Source of the DNA: Acidobacteriota bacterium
GTDB lineage: Bacteria; Acidobacteriota; Terriglobia; Versatilivoradales; Versatilivoraceae
Assembly (NCBI GenBank): GCA_028875135.1
Contig: JAPPFQ010000335.1
Coordinates: forward strand, 1-9,884
Direction of reading: 5' to 3'
DNA length: 9,884 bases
Shown here one piece after another: positions 1 through 7,180 of this stretch (positions are counted from its first letter, which is position 1; each line of letters opens with the position of its first letter). Made by a program: the position numbers and the translations under genes. The notes under the pieces were generated by a model, which had not been told where the DNA came from, made no database searches, and saw only the letters and a list, made by a program, of their open reading frames with translations.

Positions 1-2
1 AC

Positions 3-914
3 CTTGAGGAAGTGGGGGCTCGAGTCGAACGGGAGAGTCTGGAGTTCGATCCAACGGCAGCCGCCTGGCGTTTCTCCGGCACGGAGGGAGAGAAGAAGAT
101 GCTTCTCAAGGGGAACATTGTGCTGGCCCCTTTGCCGCCCGATGTCGCCGCCCTGCCGGTCCAGATTTCCGCCAGGCTGCTCTCGCCCTCGGGGGAATCT
201 CTGGCCGACCATGTCAGTCTGAGCAACAATGCCTACGATTTCTTTGAAACGGATGTTGGATTGGCATTGGGAAGTGAAAGAGCCGCCGTCCTCAGACAGG
301 TCTTGAAAGGGGTGACGTTCTTGAATGACGAAGTTCCCGTTGGGCTGCGGAACTCGGAACTGTTCGCCCTCGACAAGTATATTTACGACCGTCATCGGCG
401 CGATGGGCTGATCTATTCGGCGCAGGTGGACTTCCTGGTCCAGAGGGACGCCATCACGGTCATGCGGTTGGAGGAGGGGTCGGTCTATGACATGGGCTCG
501 GACCGGGTGGCGATCCTCTCGATCGAGACATCCAATCCCGGCCGCCTGGTCGTCCACCTCAAAGAGTTCGGCCACCGTCTCCTGCAGGACGGCCGCAAAC
601 AGAGCGCCTATCTCCTGATCAACCGGTCCAGGAGGCAGGCGCTGTTGGGAAGGGGCTGGTCGGACTCCCTGTCGATGCCGCCCATGATGTCCTCTGTCTT
701 GCCCATGCTGAGGGTCAGCCGGTTGAGGCTCGATTTCAATCAGCTTGGCGACGACCCCTCGATCGATCCCTATTGGATTGACGGAGCCGAGTTTATCCGG
801 GTGGAGAGCCGCGACCTGGGTTGGTTCTCCAAGTCGGTCCGATTGGAGAACCTGGTGATGGAACGAATCCCCCGGTCCTACCCGGAGGCGCCGCCGCCAG
901 GAGAGGATGGTTGA
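3..914 (+). CDS. C-terminal domain of a membrane protein, paralog 1 of 3 (5'-partial)
   Basis: The reading frame is open from nt 3 with no credible start, so the gene begins upstream; the GTG at nt 12 is internal. The first visible residues (ARVERESLEF) align with the point just after the last membrane segment in the two downstream paralogs (ARVEKGSLAF in paralog 3). What remains, about 303 residues, is therefore the whole soluble C-terminal domain, and the membrane half is off the window. Shared blocks are LLKG-x-I-x-L-x-P-L-P-P from nt 102, then PVQISARL, YSAQVDFL, GSDRVAIL, L-I-N-R-S, and WIDGAEFIRVE from nt 774, followed by SK-x-V-R and LVMERIP. The stop is 22 nt before the chosen start of the next paralog, which suggests one transcript. 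I do not recognise a characterised family for this domain. By analogy with the paralogs it should sit outside the cytoplasm. Function unknown. Confidence 0.85.
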   Translation, partial: LEEVGARVERESLEFDPTAAAWRFSGTEGEKKMLLKGNIVLAPLPPDVAALPVQISARLLSPSGESLADHVSLSNNAYDFFETDVGLALGSERAAVLRQVLKGVTFLNDEVPVGLRNSELFALDKYIYDRHRRDGLIYSAQVDFLVQRDAITVMRLEEGSVYDMGSDRVAILSIETSNPGRLVVHLKEFGHRLLQDGRKQSAYLLINRSRRQALLGRGWSDSLSMPPMMSSVLPMLRVSRLRLDFNQLGDDPSIDPYWIDGAEFIRVESRDLGWFSKSVRLENLVMERIPRSYPEAPPPGEDG

Positions 915-925
915 TTGGCGGACCT

Positions 926-931
926 GGAAGG
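926..931 (+). promoter_or_regulatory. Ribosome binding site deciding the start of paralog 2
   Basis: GGAAGG lies 5 nt before the ATG at 937. An upstream in-frame ATG at 907 has the purine run AGGAGAGG directly abutting it with no spacing, which is poor for initiation. The start at 937 also gives MNL-x-LH, which matches the start of the next paralog. Confidence 0.6.
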
Positions 932-936
932 GCGGA

Positions 937-2640
937 ATGAACCTGACGCTGCACCTGGTGGCCTGGGACATTCGCTGTCTGCGCTCCTATCTTGGCCTGT
1001 GGCTCGGCCTGCTGGTCCTGCAGGCGGCGCTGATCGTGTCTTACGTTGGACTTCCCGGCCATTATTCCCCACCCGGCGCCAGTTTCCCTTCGGAGTTTCG
1101 GGAAGTTCTCCTGGGTTTGCTTGCCTGGCTGGTGGCGGTCCTCAAGATCTGCCTGCTGGCCGTGCTGGTTGCCCGGCTGGTGCACAAGGACCCCACCGTC
1201 GGCGACACCGCCTTCTGGTTGAGCCGGCCGCTGTCGCGAGTCCGGCTGCTGGCCTGCAAGTCCCTCTTCCTGCTGCTGGCCGTGATCCTGCCGTCGCTGC
1301 TGGTGGAGGGGGGCCTGCTTCTGATCTGCGGGGTAACCCCCCAAGACACCCTCCGCTCGGTTCCGCAGATCCTGTTCCTGACGCTGCTGGCGGTGGCGCT
1401 CCCGGCGATGCTGGCGGCGGTGACCACCGACCTGGCGAGAACCAGCCTGCTGGGGGTTCTGGTCTTTCTGGGGCTTGCGGCGCTGGTGACCCTGTTGCTT
1501 GCCTGGCGAGCTATCCGGCGCGTTCTTGTTTCCGATTCCGGTTTCGATTTCGCTACCAGCCTGGCGGGGGCGTCTCTGGTTCTCTTGGCTACCGCCCTGA
1601 TCGTCGTTGCACACCAGTATCTGACGCGAAGGACGGTGGGGAGCCGGGTCCTGCTCTTTTCCGGAGTTGCCCTGTCCTCCTGGTTCCTGGCGTCCTGGAG
1701 TCTCCACACCATGACCAGGGGCGCGGTCCCTGCAGACGATGCGGGAATTCCGGATGCGGCCAGGATCGAAGCCGGCATCGAGAGACACAGTCTCACATTG
1801 GATCGGGCGAGGGTTGTGGATACGCGGTTCGGACCGCCCACCGGGGGGACCGAAGCCGGGTCGATCCTGCTCAAGGGTACCATCACCCTGGACCCGCTTC
1901 CTCCCGGCGTCCTGGCGACCCCGGTGCAAATCAGCGCCCGTTTGCGCTCGCGAGTCGAAGCCTCCGTTTTCACCTCCTTCTTCTCACGCAGGCGTGAGTG
2001 GGAGCCTGAGCCGTCCAGTTCCCTGAAACCTCCGATTGATCAAGGGGAGGCTGCATTGCTGGCCCGGCTTCCGCGAGATGCGGTCTGGCTGTTTCGATTC
2101 AGTGAGAGTGACTATGAGCGCTTTGGCGGCGTCCCGCTGGTCTATTCGGGCAGGGTCGGATTTCTCGTCCAACGGTCCGAAGTCGCTTCGCTGCCGCTGG
2201 TGGAGGGAGCCCGGCTCGCCAGGGGATCGGACCATACCCGCATCCTTGGAATTGGCATGCGCAGAGGCTCCTTGACCGTCCGGCTCAGCGAGACCCGCCA
2301 CAGGCTGAGAGGCGACGACGAGACCGAGATTCGGTGGCTCCTGGTGAACCGATCACGTGGGGAATTCCTGACGGGCGGCTCGCTGGACAGCACCGCCCTA
2401 TCCAGCCCGTCCCTGTTGTCGGGGATCCTTCCCATGCTGGAGGCGCGGCGTTCTACACTCAGGCTCCGTCCTCCTGCGGACGGCGTCGAGCTGGATGCCG
2501 CCTGGATCGAAGGAGCCGAGCTGGTCCGGTTGGAGACCAGCGACCTGGGCCGTTTCTCCAAGTGGGTCCGCATGGAGGGCCTGGTCCTGGATCAGGTCGG
2601 TGCATTGCCTCCGGCGCCACCTCTCAAGCTGGATGACTGA
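937..2640 (+). CDS. ABC-2-permease-like membrane protein with large C-terminal domain, paralog 2 of 3
   Basis: This is a 567-residue protein of unknown function. Candidate membrane segments lie near residues 18-38, 57-82, 106-131, 144-162, 168-190, 207-226 and 238-254. Basic residues in loops 2-3, 4-5 and 6-7 favour a cytoplasmic N-terminus and, with seven segments, an extracytoplasmic C-terminal domain (about 260-567). The loop at 83-109, with TAFWLSRPLS at 91-100 and then R-L-L-x-x-K-S-L-F-L, resembles the region after the second helix in ABC-2 type permeases as I know them; that match is from memory. C-terminal blocks are LLKG 311-314, LPPG to SARL 321-336, YSGRVGFL 403-410, GSDHTRIL 430-437 and WIEGAELVRLE 523-533. 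The middle of the C-terminal domain is about a dozen residues shorter than in paralogs 1 and 3 (about 337-400). I used the ATG at 937 rather than 907 because of ribosome-site spacing and alignment with paralog 3. Transport or export is possible, but no ATPase partner is visible. Confidence 0.85.
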   Translation: MNLTLHLVAWDIRCLRSYLGLWLGLLVLQAALIVSYVGLPGHYSPPGASFPSEFREVLLGLLAWLVAVLKICLLAVLVARLVHKDPTVGDTAFWLSRPLSRVRLLACKSLFLLLAVILPSLLVEGGLLLICGVTPQDTLRSVPQILFLTLLAVALPAMLAAVTTDLARTSLLGVLVFLGLAALVTLLLAWRAIRRVLVSDSGFDFATSLAGASLVLLATALIVVAHQYLTRRTVGSRVLLFSGVALSSWFLASWSLHTMTRGAVPADDAGIPDAARIEAGIERHSLTLDRARVVDTRFGPPTGGTEAGSILLKGTITLDPLPPGVLATPVQISARLRSRVEASVFTSFFSRRREWEPEPSSSLKPPIDQGEAALLARLPRDAVWLFRFSESDYERFGGVPLVYSGRVGFLVQRSEVASLPLVEGARLARGSDHTRILGIGMRRGSLTVRLSETRHRLRGDDETEIRWLLVNRSRGEFLTGGSLDSTALSSPSLLSGILPMLEARRSTLRLRPPADGVELDAAWIEGAELVRLETSDLGRFSKWVRMEGLVLDQVGALPPAPPLKLDD

Positions 2641-2699
2641 TGCCCAGGTCACGCGCTCCAGCCGGGTCCCGACGACAATCCCGCATTTGCGGCGGAAGC

Positions 2700-2705
2700 G
2701 GAGAG
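2700..2705 (+). promoter_or_regulatory. Ribosome binding site of paralog 3
   Basis: GGAGAG lies 5 nt before the ATG at 2711. The frame is open upstream to 2495, but that extension overlaps the end of paralog 2 and does not align with any paralog, so 2711 is preferred. Confidence 0.6.
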
Positions 2706-2710
2706 AAGCC

Positions 2711-4465
2711 ATGAACCTGATGCTCCACATCATGGAGAAGGACTTTCGTTGCCTCTGGCGCTTCCTGATCCCGTTCTGGGGTCTGTTGGTGTTCCATGCC
2801 GTGCTGATTCAAGCCAGGTCGGTCCTCGGTCCTTCTCCCAGTTACGAGGGATCACTTTTCCTGGTAGTGGCCCTGACCCTGCTCTTGTCGCTGGTCGGCA
2901 TCCTGAAAATCTGCTGGCTGGCAGTGATCGTGTCGCGTCTGGTTCACCAGGACTCCACCGCGGGCAGCACCGCCTTCTGGTTGAGCCGTCCGCTCTCCGG
3001 AGGCCGCCTGCTGTTGAGCAAGTCCCTCTTCCTGGGGATGACGGTCATCTCGCCCCATCTCCTGCTCGAGAGCGCGATGCTCGGCGTCCACGGCGTTACT
3101 CTCTACGATATCTTCCGCTCCATTCCACAAATGGCCTTGCCGGCCCTGTTGGTAACCCTGTTGCTCATGATGCTGGCGTCGTTGACCTCCGACCTTGCTC
3201 GAATGATGCTCCTGGGTGTCCTTGCAATGGTTGCGTGGTATCTGGCGAGTTCCGCGCTGACGGAGCTCCTGCCGGTGTTTACCACCCGGGGATGGATCCC
3301 CCCCGGCGCGGGTTCAGGCTGGATGGCGCCGTTCCTCCCGCCGCTTGCCATTGCCGGCGCGGTTGTAGGTCGCCAGTATCTGGCCCGGGGGAGGGCGGTC
3401 AGCGGGAGGCTTGCCTTCTTGGTGATGTTTCTGACGCTTCTGGTGGTGGAGTTCTCTCAGGGGTTTCTTGGGTGGGTGAAGCACGGACTCGACCGGGAGA
3501 ATCGGCTTTCCGGCCAGGTCTCGGCGCGGGTCGAGAAAGGTAGCCTGGCCTTCGAGCGAGTGCCGGTTTCGGATCAGGCCTTGGGTTTGTCAGAGGATGA
3601 TTCGGAACCGGAGCAGGAAAGGCGGATATTCCTCAAGGGAAGGATCGTGCTGGAGAATTTCCCCCCGGACCTTTGCGCGCTTCCGGGGCTGGTGTCGGCA
3701 AGGCTGGCCCTGCCGTCGGGAGAGCCCCTGGCCACCCAGGCGAATCCGACCGCCCACTGGTACGCTCCGTTGAGGCATATGGCGGACCCCTGGCCGCACT
3801 TCTCCGTCCCAAGCGGCGACGAGCTCGACGTGCTCGGGCAAGTTCTGGGCGAGGTCCGGTTCCTGAACGCGCCGGGCGACGGTTCCGTCCATCCGTGGGT
3901 GGACCTGTTCGGTGTCAGCCAGGATCTCCATGAGCGCTACGGGGGCGTTGGAATCGCCTACTCGGCCCGGGTGGACTTCCTGCTGCTCCAGGCGGAAGTT
4001 ACCGCCGTGCTGCCGCTGAAGCGGGGGGCCGTGCGTCGTTCGGGATCGGACCGAACCGAGATCCTGTGGATCGGGGGAACGGGTCGCGGCCTGACGGTCG
4101 AACTGAAGGAAACGGTGAGTCGCGTGGCCGCGGACGGCTGGGCGATGACAACCCATGTCCTGAGAAACCCTTCCACCCGGGAGGTGTGGCTGGGGGGCGG
4201 CGACGGCACTTCCGTTTCGAACCAGGATGGCTTGGCGATGCTTCCGGGCCTTTACCCGGCCTGGATTCCCCCAAGTCTGCATTTCCTCACCTCCGAGCTG
4301 CGTTTCCGTCTCCCCGAGGGTAGTCCGCCACTGCCTGAGACCTGGCTTCAGGGAGCCGAACTGGTGCGCATCGAGACTACCCAGCTTGGCGTGATGTCCA
4401 AGACGGTCCGAATCGACGACCTGGTCATGGAGCGCATCCCGGTGGGCCTTCCGGACCCGGAATGA
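2711..4465 (+). CDS. ABC-2-permease-like membrane protein with large C-terminal domain, paralog 3 of 3
   Basis: This is a 584-residue paralog of the gene 70 nt upstream. The N-terminus MNLMLHIMEKDFRCLW aligns with MNLTLHLVAWDIRCLR of paralog 2. Candidate membrane segments lie near 15-37, 49-75, 102-128, 140-157, 164-183, 207-220 and 233-252. The loops SRLVHQD...FWLSRPLSGGR, TSDLAR and GRQYLARGRAVSGR carry the positive charge, giving a cytoplasmic N-terminus and an outside C-terminus. The cytoplasmic loop keeps TAFWLSRPLS at 87-96. The outside domain (about 255-584) has FLKG 307-310, FPPD to SARL 317-332, YSARVDFL 417-424, GSDRTEIL 445-452, WLQGAELVRIE 545-555 and SKTVR 563-567. It shares with paralog 1 a middle section (L-x-Q-V-L-x-x-V-x-F-L-N) that paralog 2 lacks. 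It is the last gene of the array and is followed by a 554-bp non-coding stretch. Function unknown; a permease-like or membrane-anchored sensor role is inference. Confidence 0.87.
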   Translation: MNLMLHIMEKDFRCLWRFLIPFWGLLVFHAVLIQARSVLGPSPSYEGSLFLVVALTLLLSLVGILKICWLAVIVSRLVHQDSTAGSTAFWLSRPLSGGRLLLSKSLFLGMTVISPHLLLESAMLGVHGVTLYDIFRSIPQMALPALLVTLLLMMLASLTSDLARMMLLGVLAMVAWYLASSALTELLPVFTTRGWIPPGAGSGWMAPFLPPLAIAGAVVGRQYLARGRAVSGRLAFLVMFLTLLVVEFSQGFLGWVKHGLDRENRLSGQVSARVEKGSLAFERVPVSDQALGLSEDDSEPEQERRIFLKGRIVLENFPPDLCALPGLVSARLALPSGEPLATQANPTAHWYAPLRHMADPWPHFSVPSGDELDVLGQVLGEVRFLNAPGDGSVHPWVDLFGVSQDLHERYGGVGIAYSARVDFLLLQAEVTAVLPLKRGAVRRSGSDRTEILWIGGTGRGLTVELKETVSRVAADGWAMTTHVLRNPSTREVWLGGGDGTSVSNQDGLAMLPGLYPAWIPPSLHFLTSELRFRLPEGSPPLPETWLQGAELVRIETTQLGVMSKTVRIDDLVMERIPVGLPDPE

Positions 4466-4514
4466 CTGCCGCCGCCCGGCAAGCCGGCGCGTGCCCCCTC
4501 GAGGAGCAGGAGCG

Positions 4515-4554
4515 ATCCACGAAGGGGCACGAAGGACGACGAAGGGCCACCAAG
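4515..4554 (+). repeat. Four-unit 10-bp quasi-tandem repeat
   Basis: Four consecutive 10-bp units follow a loose consensus of four variable bases then ACGAAG: the shared GAAG (CAAG in the last unit) falls at 4521, 4531, 4541 and 4551, exactly one unit apart. A period of 10 bp is close to one helical turn. It resembles the ACGAAG-rich intergenic repeats common in some high-GC environmental genomes (recollection, not checked). Confidence 0.6.
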
Positions 4555-4596
4555 CGGGACAGGTCTGCCGCATGGGCACGGCTGCGGCCAGACCCC

Positions 4597-4636
4597 GCCA
4601 CTTTCGGTGCCCAAAACCCTGCCATTTTCGATGCCC
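4597..4636 (+). repeat. 24-bp-period repeat pair
   Basis: GCCACTTTCGGTGCCC at 4597-4612 recurs as GCCATTTTCGATGCCC at 4621-4636, 14 of 16 identical, with a start-to-start distance of 24 bp and the spacer AAAACCCT. It looks like the stub of a longer 24-bp tandem array. Confidence 0.55.
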
Positions 4637-4693
4637 TTTGACAGCGTGTCCCTTCAAGGAGCAAGAGCGATGGGAGGAGGCCCACCCGGGAGC

Positions 4694-4710
4694 GCGGGCG
4701 TCTCGCCCGC
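4694..4710. repeat. Perfect 7-bp-stem hairpin, REP-like
   Basis: GCGGGCG, loop TCT, CGCCCGC form a perfect 7-bp GC stem. There is no T-run on either side, so it is not a typical intrinsic terminator. The surrounding text (CCCGGGAGCGCGGGCG) resembles a dispersed palindrome found between genes in many high-GC bacteria; that resemblance is from memory. Confidence 0.55.
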
Positions 4711-5019
4711 ATGCTCTGCCGTAGCGTACCGCTCAGTTTCCCTGGGATGGGGCACCCGGCCACCCTGTCGGCGGCAACGGCATGGGCTGGGCCGAAGCAG
4801 AGTGCTGGCGCCTCTTCCCGAATTGAGAGCCGGCCCCGTCCGCCGCTGCCGGGAAGTGCGGTCTCAGGCTCCTCCCTGCCCAAAAATCCTCGACTTGAGG
4901 GACGGCTTGGGGCATTCTGGGGCGGGCTGATTCGGAGGGGGGCAAACACCCAGCCACAGGGAGAGCCGCAATAGTCGCCCCGCCAGCCCACACGACACCC
5001 GGTACTCTTCATTCCATCC

Positions 5020-6189
5020 ATGACTCCATCCCTTCAGTGGAATCCCGCGCTGTCGGCGCTGCCGGTTTCGGGAATTCGCCGGATGTTCAACCTGGCGGCC
5101 ACCATGGAGGACGTCATCCACCTCTCCATCGGGCAGCCCGACTTCCCCACGCCCCCCCACATCGTCGAGGCCCACGTGGAGGCCCTGCGCCAGGACAAGA
5201 CCCACTACACCCTGGATGCCGGCCTGCCGGAGCTGCTGTCGGCCTTGGCGAAAATCTATGGAAGAGTCAGCGGCCGGAAGCTGGTGGAGGAGAACCTGCT
5301 GGAAACCACCGGAGCCGGGGAGGCCATCTTTCTGGCAGTGACCAGCCTGGCCGCGCCCGGGCGGGAGGTGATCGTCATCGAGCCCAGCTTCGTGCTCTTC
5401 CAGCCGCTGGTGGGGCTGGCCGGCGGCAGCGTGCGGCGCATCGTCACCACCGCCGGGCAGGGCTACCAGGTGGATCCCCAGGAAGTGATCGACGCCATGG
5501 GTCCCCGGACCTGCGCCGTCATCCTCAACTCCCCCGGCAATCCCACCGGCACCGTCTATCCACCCTCGACCCTGGAGGCCATCTGTCAGGCCGCCGCCCG
5601 GCGGGGGATCACCGTGATCAGCGACGAGGTCTACGACCGCCTGGTCCTGGACGAGATGGAGTCTTCCAGTGTTCTCAACTGCGACGTGGACCTGGACCAC
5701 CTGATCGTGGCCAGCAGTGTTTCCAAGACCTACAGCATGCCGGGCATGCGGGTGGGCTGGCTGATCTCCAGCCGTAGGAACCTCCGGACCTTGAGGCGCT
5801 ACCACACCTACACCACCACGGTGGGGAACACGCCGGGACAGTGGGCCTCGGTGGCGGCCCTGCAGGGCGATCAGAGCTGCGTCGATCGCATGGTCGGCGA
5901 GTACCGCAAGCGCCGGGACCGCATCGTGGAGCTGCTGGAGCAGTGCCGCCACCTGCAGGGCTACCGGCCCCAGGGCGCCTTCTACATCATGCCCTCGCTG
6001 CCCGCCGGGGAGGACGGGTCCGGGTTCACGCTCAGGATGCTGCAGGAGATCGGGGTCTGCGCCATCCCGGGGGACACCTTCGGGGAATCCTGCCGCAACG
6101 GACTGCGGTTGAGCTATGCCACCTCGCTGGAGCGGATCGAGGCTGCCTTTGAAAGGATGATTCCATGGCTAGAGAAACAATCGTTCTGA
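5020..6189 (+). CDS. PLP-dependent aminotransferase, class I/II (fold type I)
   Basis: This 389-residue protein is an aspartate-aminotransferase-like enzyme of normal family length that should transfer an amino group between an amino acid and a 2-oxo acid in the cytoplasm. The substrate-arm region reads S-I-G-Q-P-D-F-P-T-P at 36-45. The PLP-site residues are in order: N174 in NSPGNPTG, D202 and Y205 in SDEVYDRL, the Schiff-base K236 in SSVSKTYSMPGMR, R244, and the carboxylate-binding R363 in GLRLSYAT. These correspond to N194, D222, Y225, K258, R266 and R386 of classical aspartate aminotransferase. No Shine-Dalgarno is visible before the ATG at 5020, but the residues from it (PVSGIRRMFNLAA) match the usual family N-terminus, whereas the next Met at residue 22 would cut into it. 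The gene overlaps the next by 25 nt. Specificity is not determinable here. Confidence 0.93.
   Translation: MTPSLQWNPALSALPVSGIRRMFNLAATMEDVIHLSIGQPDFPTPPHIVEAHVEALRQDKTHYTLDAGLPELLSALAKIYGRVSGRKLVEENLLETTGAGEAIFLAVTSLAAPGREVIVIEPSFVLFQPLVGLAGGSVRRIVTTAGQGYQVDPQEVIDAMGPRTCAVILNSPGNPTGTVYPPSTLEAICQAAARRGITVISDEVYDRLVLDEMESSSVLNCDVDLDHLIVASSVSKTYSMPGMRVGWLISSRRNLRTLRRYHTYTTTVGNTPGQWASVAALQGDQSCVDRMVGEYRKRRDRIVELLEQCRHLQGYRPQGAFYIMPSLPAGEDGSGFTLRMLQEIGVCAIPGDTFGESCRNGLRLSYATSLERIEAAFERMIPWLEKQSF
6153..6157 (+). promoter_or_regulatory. Ribosome binding site inside the aminotransferase gene
   Basis: AAGGA lies 7 nt before the ATG at 6165 and within the 3' end of the aminotransferase coding sequence. 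It supports the 25-nt overlap as a real translational junction. Confidence 0.6.
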
Positions 6190-7145
6190 CCCGCGGGGAA
6201 GTGGCGGCGCAGATCGACCTGCAGGAGATCGTGCCGGCCATCGAAGAGTGCCTGGCCCGGTTCGAAAAGGGAGAGGACCTGCTTCCCCCCAAGTGCATCG
6301 TGGATCTGCCCGGAGGCATTGCCGCCTGCCTGACCGGCTACACCAAGGCCACCCACAAGTTCTCCATGAAGATGGGTCAGGAGCGCAAGGGCAACGTCGA
6401 GCGGGGGCTGCCCACCATCTTCAGCACCATGAACCTCTACGATCCGGACACCGGCGAGCTGTTGCTGATCGTGGAATCGGTGCTGGCGACCATGTACCGC
6501 ACGGCGGCGGCGGCGGCCGTGGCCGCCAGCCATTTGGCCCGCCGGGACGCCGCCGTGCTGGCGGTCATCGGCTCCGGCCAACTGGGGCGCCAGTGCGTGC
6601 GTGCCCTGAGCCGAGTGCGGCCCTTCGGGAGCATCCTGCTCTTCGATATCCGGCAAGAGCAGACCGAGCGGCTGGCGGCGGACCTGGCCGGGGAGACGCC
6701 GGCCTCCATAGAGGTGACCGGTGCCGAACGAGCCTGCCGGGAGGCCGACGTGATCTGCACCGCCACCAACAGCACCGAGCCCATCGTGCGGAGCGAGTGG
6801 GTAAGGGAGGGAACCCACCTCTCCTGCATGGGGGCCGACCTGCACGCCAAGATCGAGTGCGAGCCGGAGCTGCTGCCGCGCTGCCGGCTCTTTGCCGACA
6901 AGGTGGAGCACTGCCTGCAGCGGGGCGAGGCCAGCCAGGCGGTGGAGCAGGGCATCCTGGGAAAGGACTGCTACGCCGGCAGCCTGGGGCAGGTCATCCT
7001 GGGCCAGGTGGAGGGCCGCCGCAGCGGGGACGAGATCACTCTCTTCGACGGGATCGGCCTGGGCGTTCAGGACACCACCGTGGCCGCCAGCATCTACGAA
7101 CAGGCGCTGGCCAAGGGTTTGGGCCAGAGGGTGGCCTTCAGCTAG
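6165..7145 (+). CDS. Ornithine cyclodeaminase / mu-crystallin family oxidoreductase
   Basis: This 326-residue protein has the two-part fold of the family that includes ornithine cyclodeaminase, archaeal alanine dehydrogenase, lysine cyclodeaminase and ketimine or pyrroline-2-carboxylate reductases. K69 and R112 (in MYRTAAAA) fall at the positions of K69 and R112 that bind the substrate carboxylate in Pseudomonas putida ornithine cyclodeaminase. D225 in MGADLHAK fits the catalytic aspartate (D228 there). The Rossmann motif GSGQLG is at 136-141, and D161 at the end of the second strand favours NAD(H) over NADP(H). The C-terminal signature FDGIGLGVQD is at 294-303. It starts 25 nt before the aminotransferase stop and is followed after 35 nt by the sarcosine-oxidase-like gene, so the three are probably co-translated or co-transcribed. 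Given that neighbour, an imine reductase or N-alkyl amino acid dehydrogenase role is as likely as cyclodeamination, but this is inference. Confidence 0.92.
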   Translation: MARETIVLTRGEVAAQIDLQEIVPAIEECLARFEKGEDLLPPKCIVDLPGGIAACLTGYTKATHKFSMKMGQERKGNVERGLPTIFSTMNLYDPDTGELLLIVESVLATMYRTAAAAAVAASHLARRDAAVLAVIGSGQLGRQCVRALSRVRPFGSILLFDIRQEQTERLAADLAGETPASIEVTGAERACREADVICTATNSTEPIVRSEWVREGTHLSCMGADLHAKIECEPELLPRCRLFADKVEHCLQRGEASQAVEQGILGKDCYAGSLGQVILGQVEGRRSGDEITLFDGIGLGVQDTTVAASIYEQALAKGLGQRVAFS

Positions 7146-7180
7146 CAGAGAGAAATCCGGGAGCCGACAAGGCAGCAAGC

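Larger units (their letters stand above)
4499..4671 (+). repeat. Direct repeat pair, 18 bp, imperfect
   Basis: The segment TCGAGGAGCAGGAGCGAT at 4499-4516 recurs as TCAAGGAGCAAGAGCGAT at 4654-4671, 16 of 18 identical and 155 bp apart. The two copies bracket the 10-bp and 24-bp repeats. This could be an ancient duplication or two copies of a dispersed element. I have no evidence for mobility. Confidence 0.55.
4466..5019. other. Non-coding interval with short repeats
   Basis: I see no convincing gene between the paralog array and the aminotransferase operon. The short open frames here lack ribosome sites and cross the repeats. The first half carries the short repeats listed separately. The second half (about 4711-5019) is unremarkable and must contain the promoter of the downstream operon, but I could not pick a convincing -35/-10 pair. 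Confidence 0.7.

Noticed and set aside
793..1929. Long minus-strand open frame (378 codons) across paralog 2
   Set aside because: It is antisense to a gene supported by paralogy; its product is Q/R/G-rich low-complexity text typical of a shadow frame in high-GC DNA.
4476..4487. CCGGC-AA-GCCGG as a terminator for the paralog array
   Set aside because: The loop would be only two bases and no T-run follows; the stem cannot form as drawn.
4515..4636. CRISPR array
   Set aside because: Units are 10 and 16 bp with no 20-40 bp unique spacers of regular length and no cas genes in the window.
4638..4643. TTGACA as a -35 promoter element for the aminotransferase operon
   Set aside because: No -10-like sequence occurs 16-18 nt downstream, and the site is nearly 380 nt from the start codon.
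6114..7178. Minus-strand open frame of 354 codons opposite the cyclodeaminase-family gene
   Set aside because: The plus strand encodes a protein with intact family motifs; the antisense product shows no recognisable domain.
6248..7180. In-frame upstream extension of the sarcosine-oxidase-like gene
   Set aside because: The extension is G/R/A-rich shadow translation of the preceding gene, and the FAD-binding motif sits at the expected place only from the ATG at 7181.
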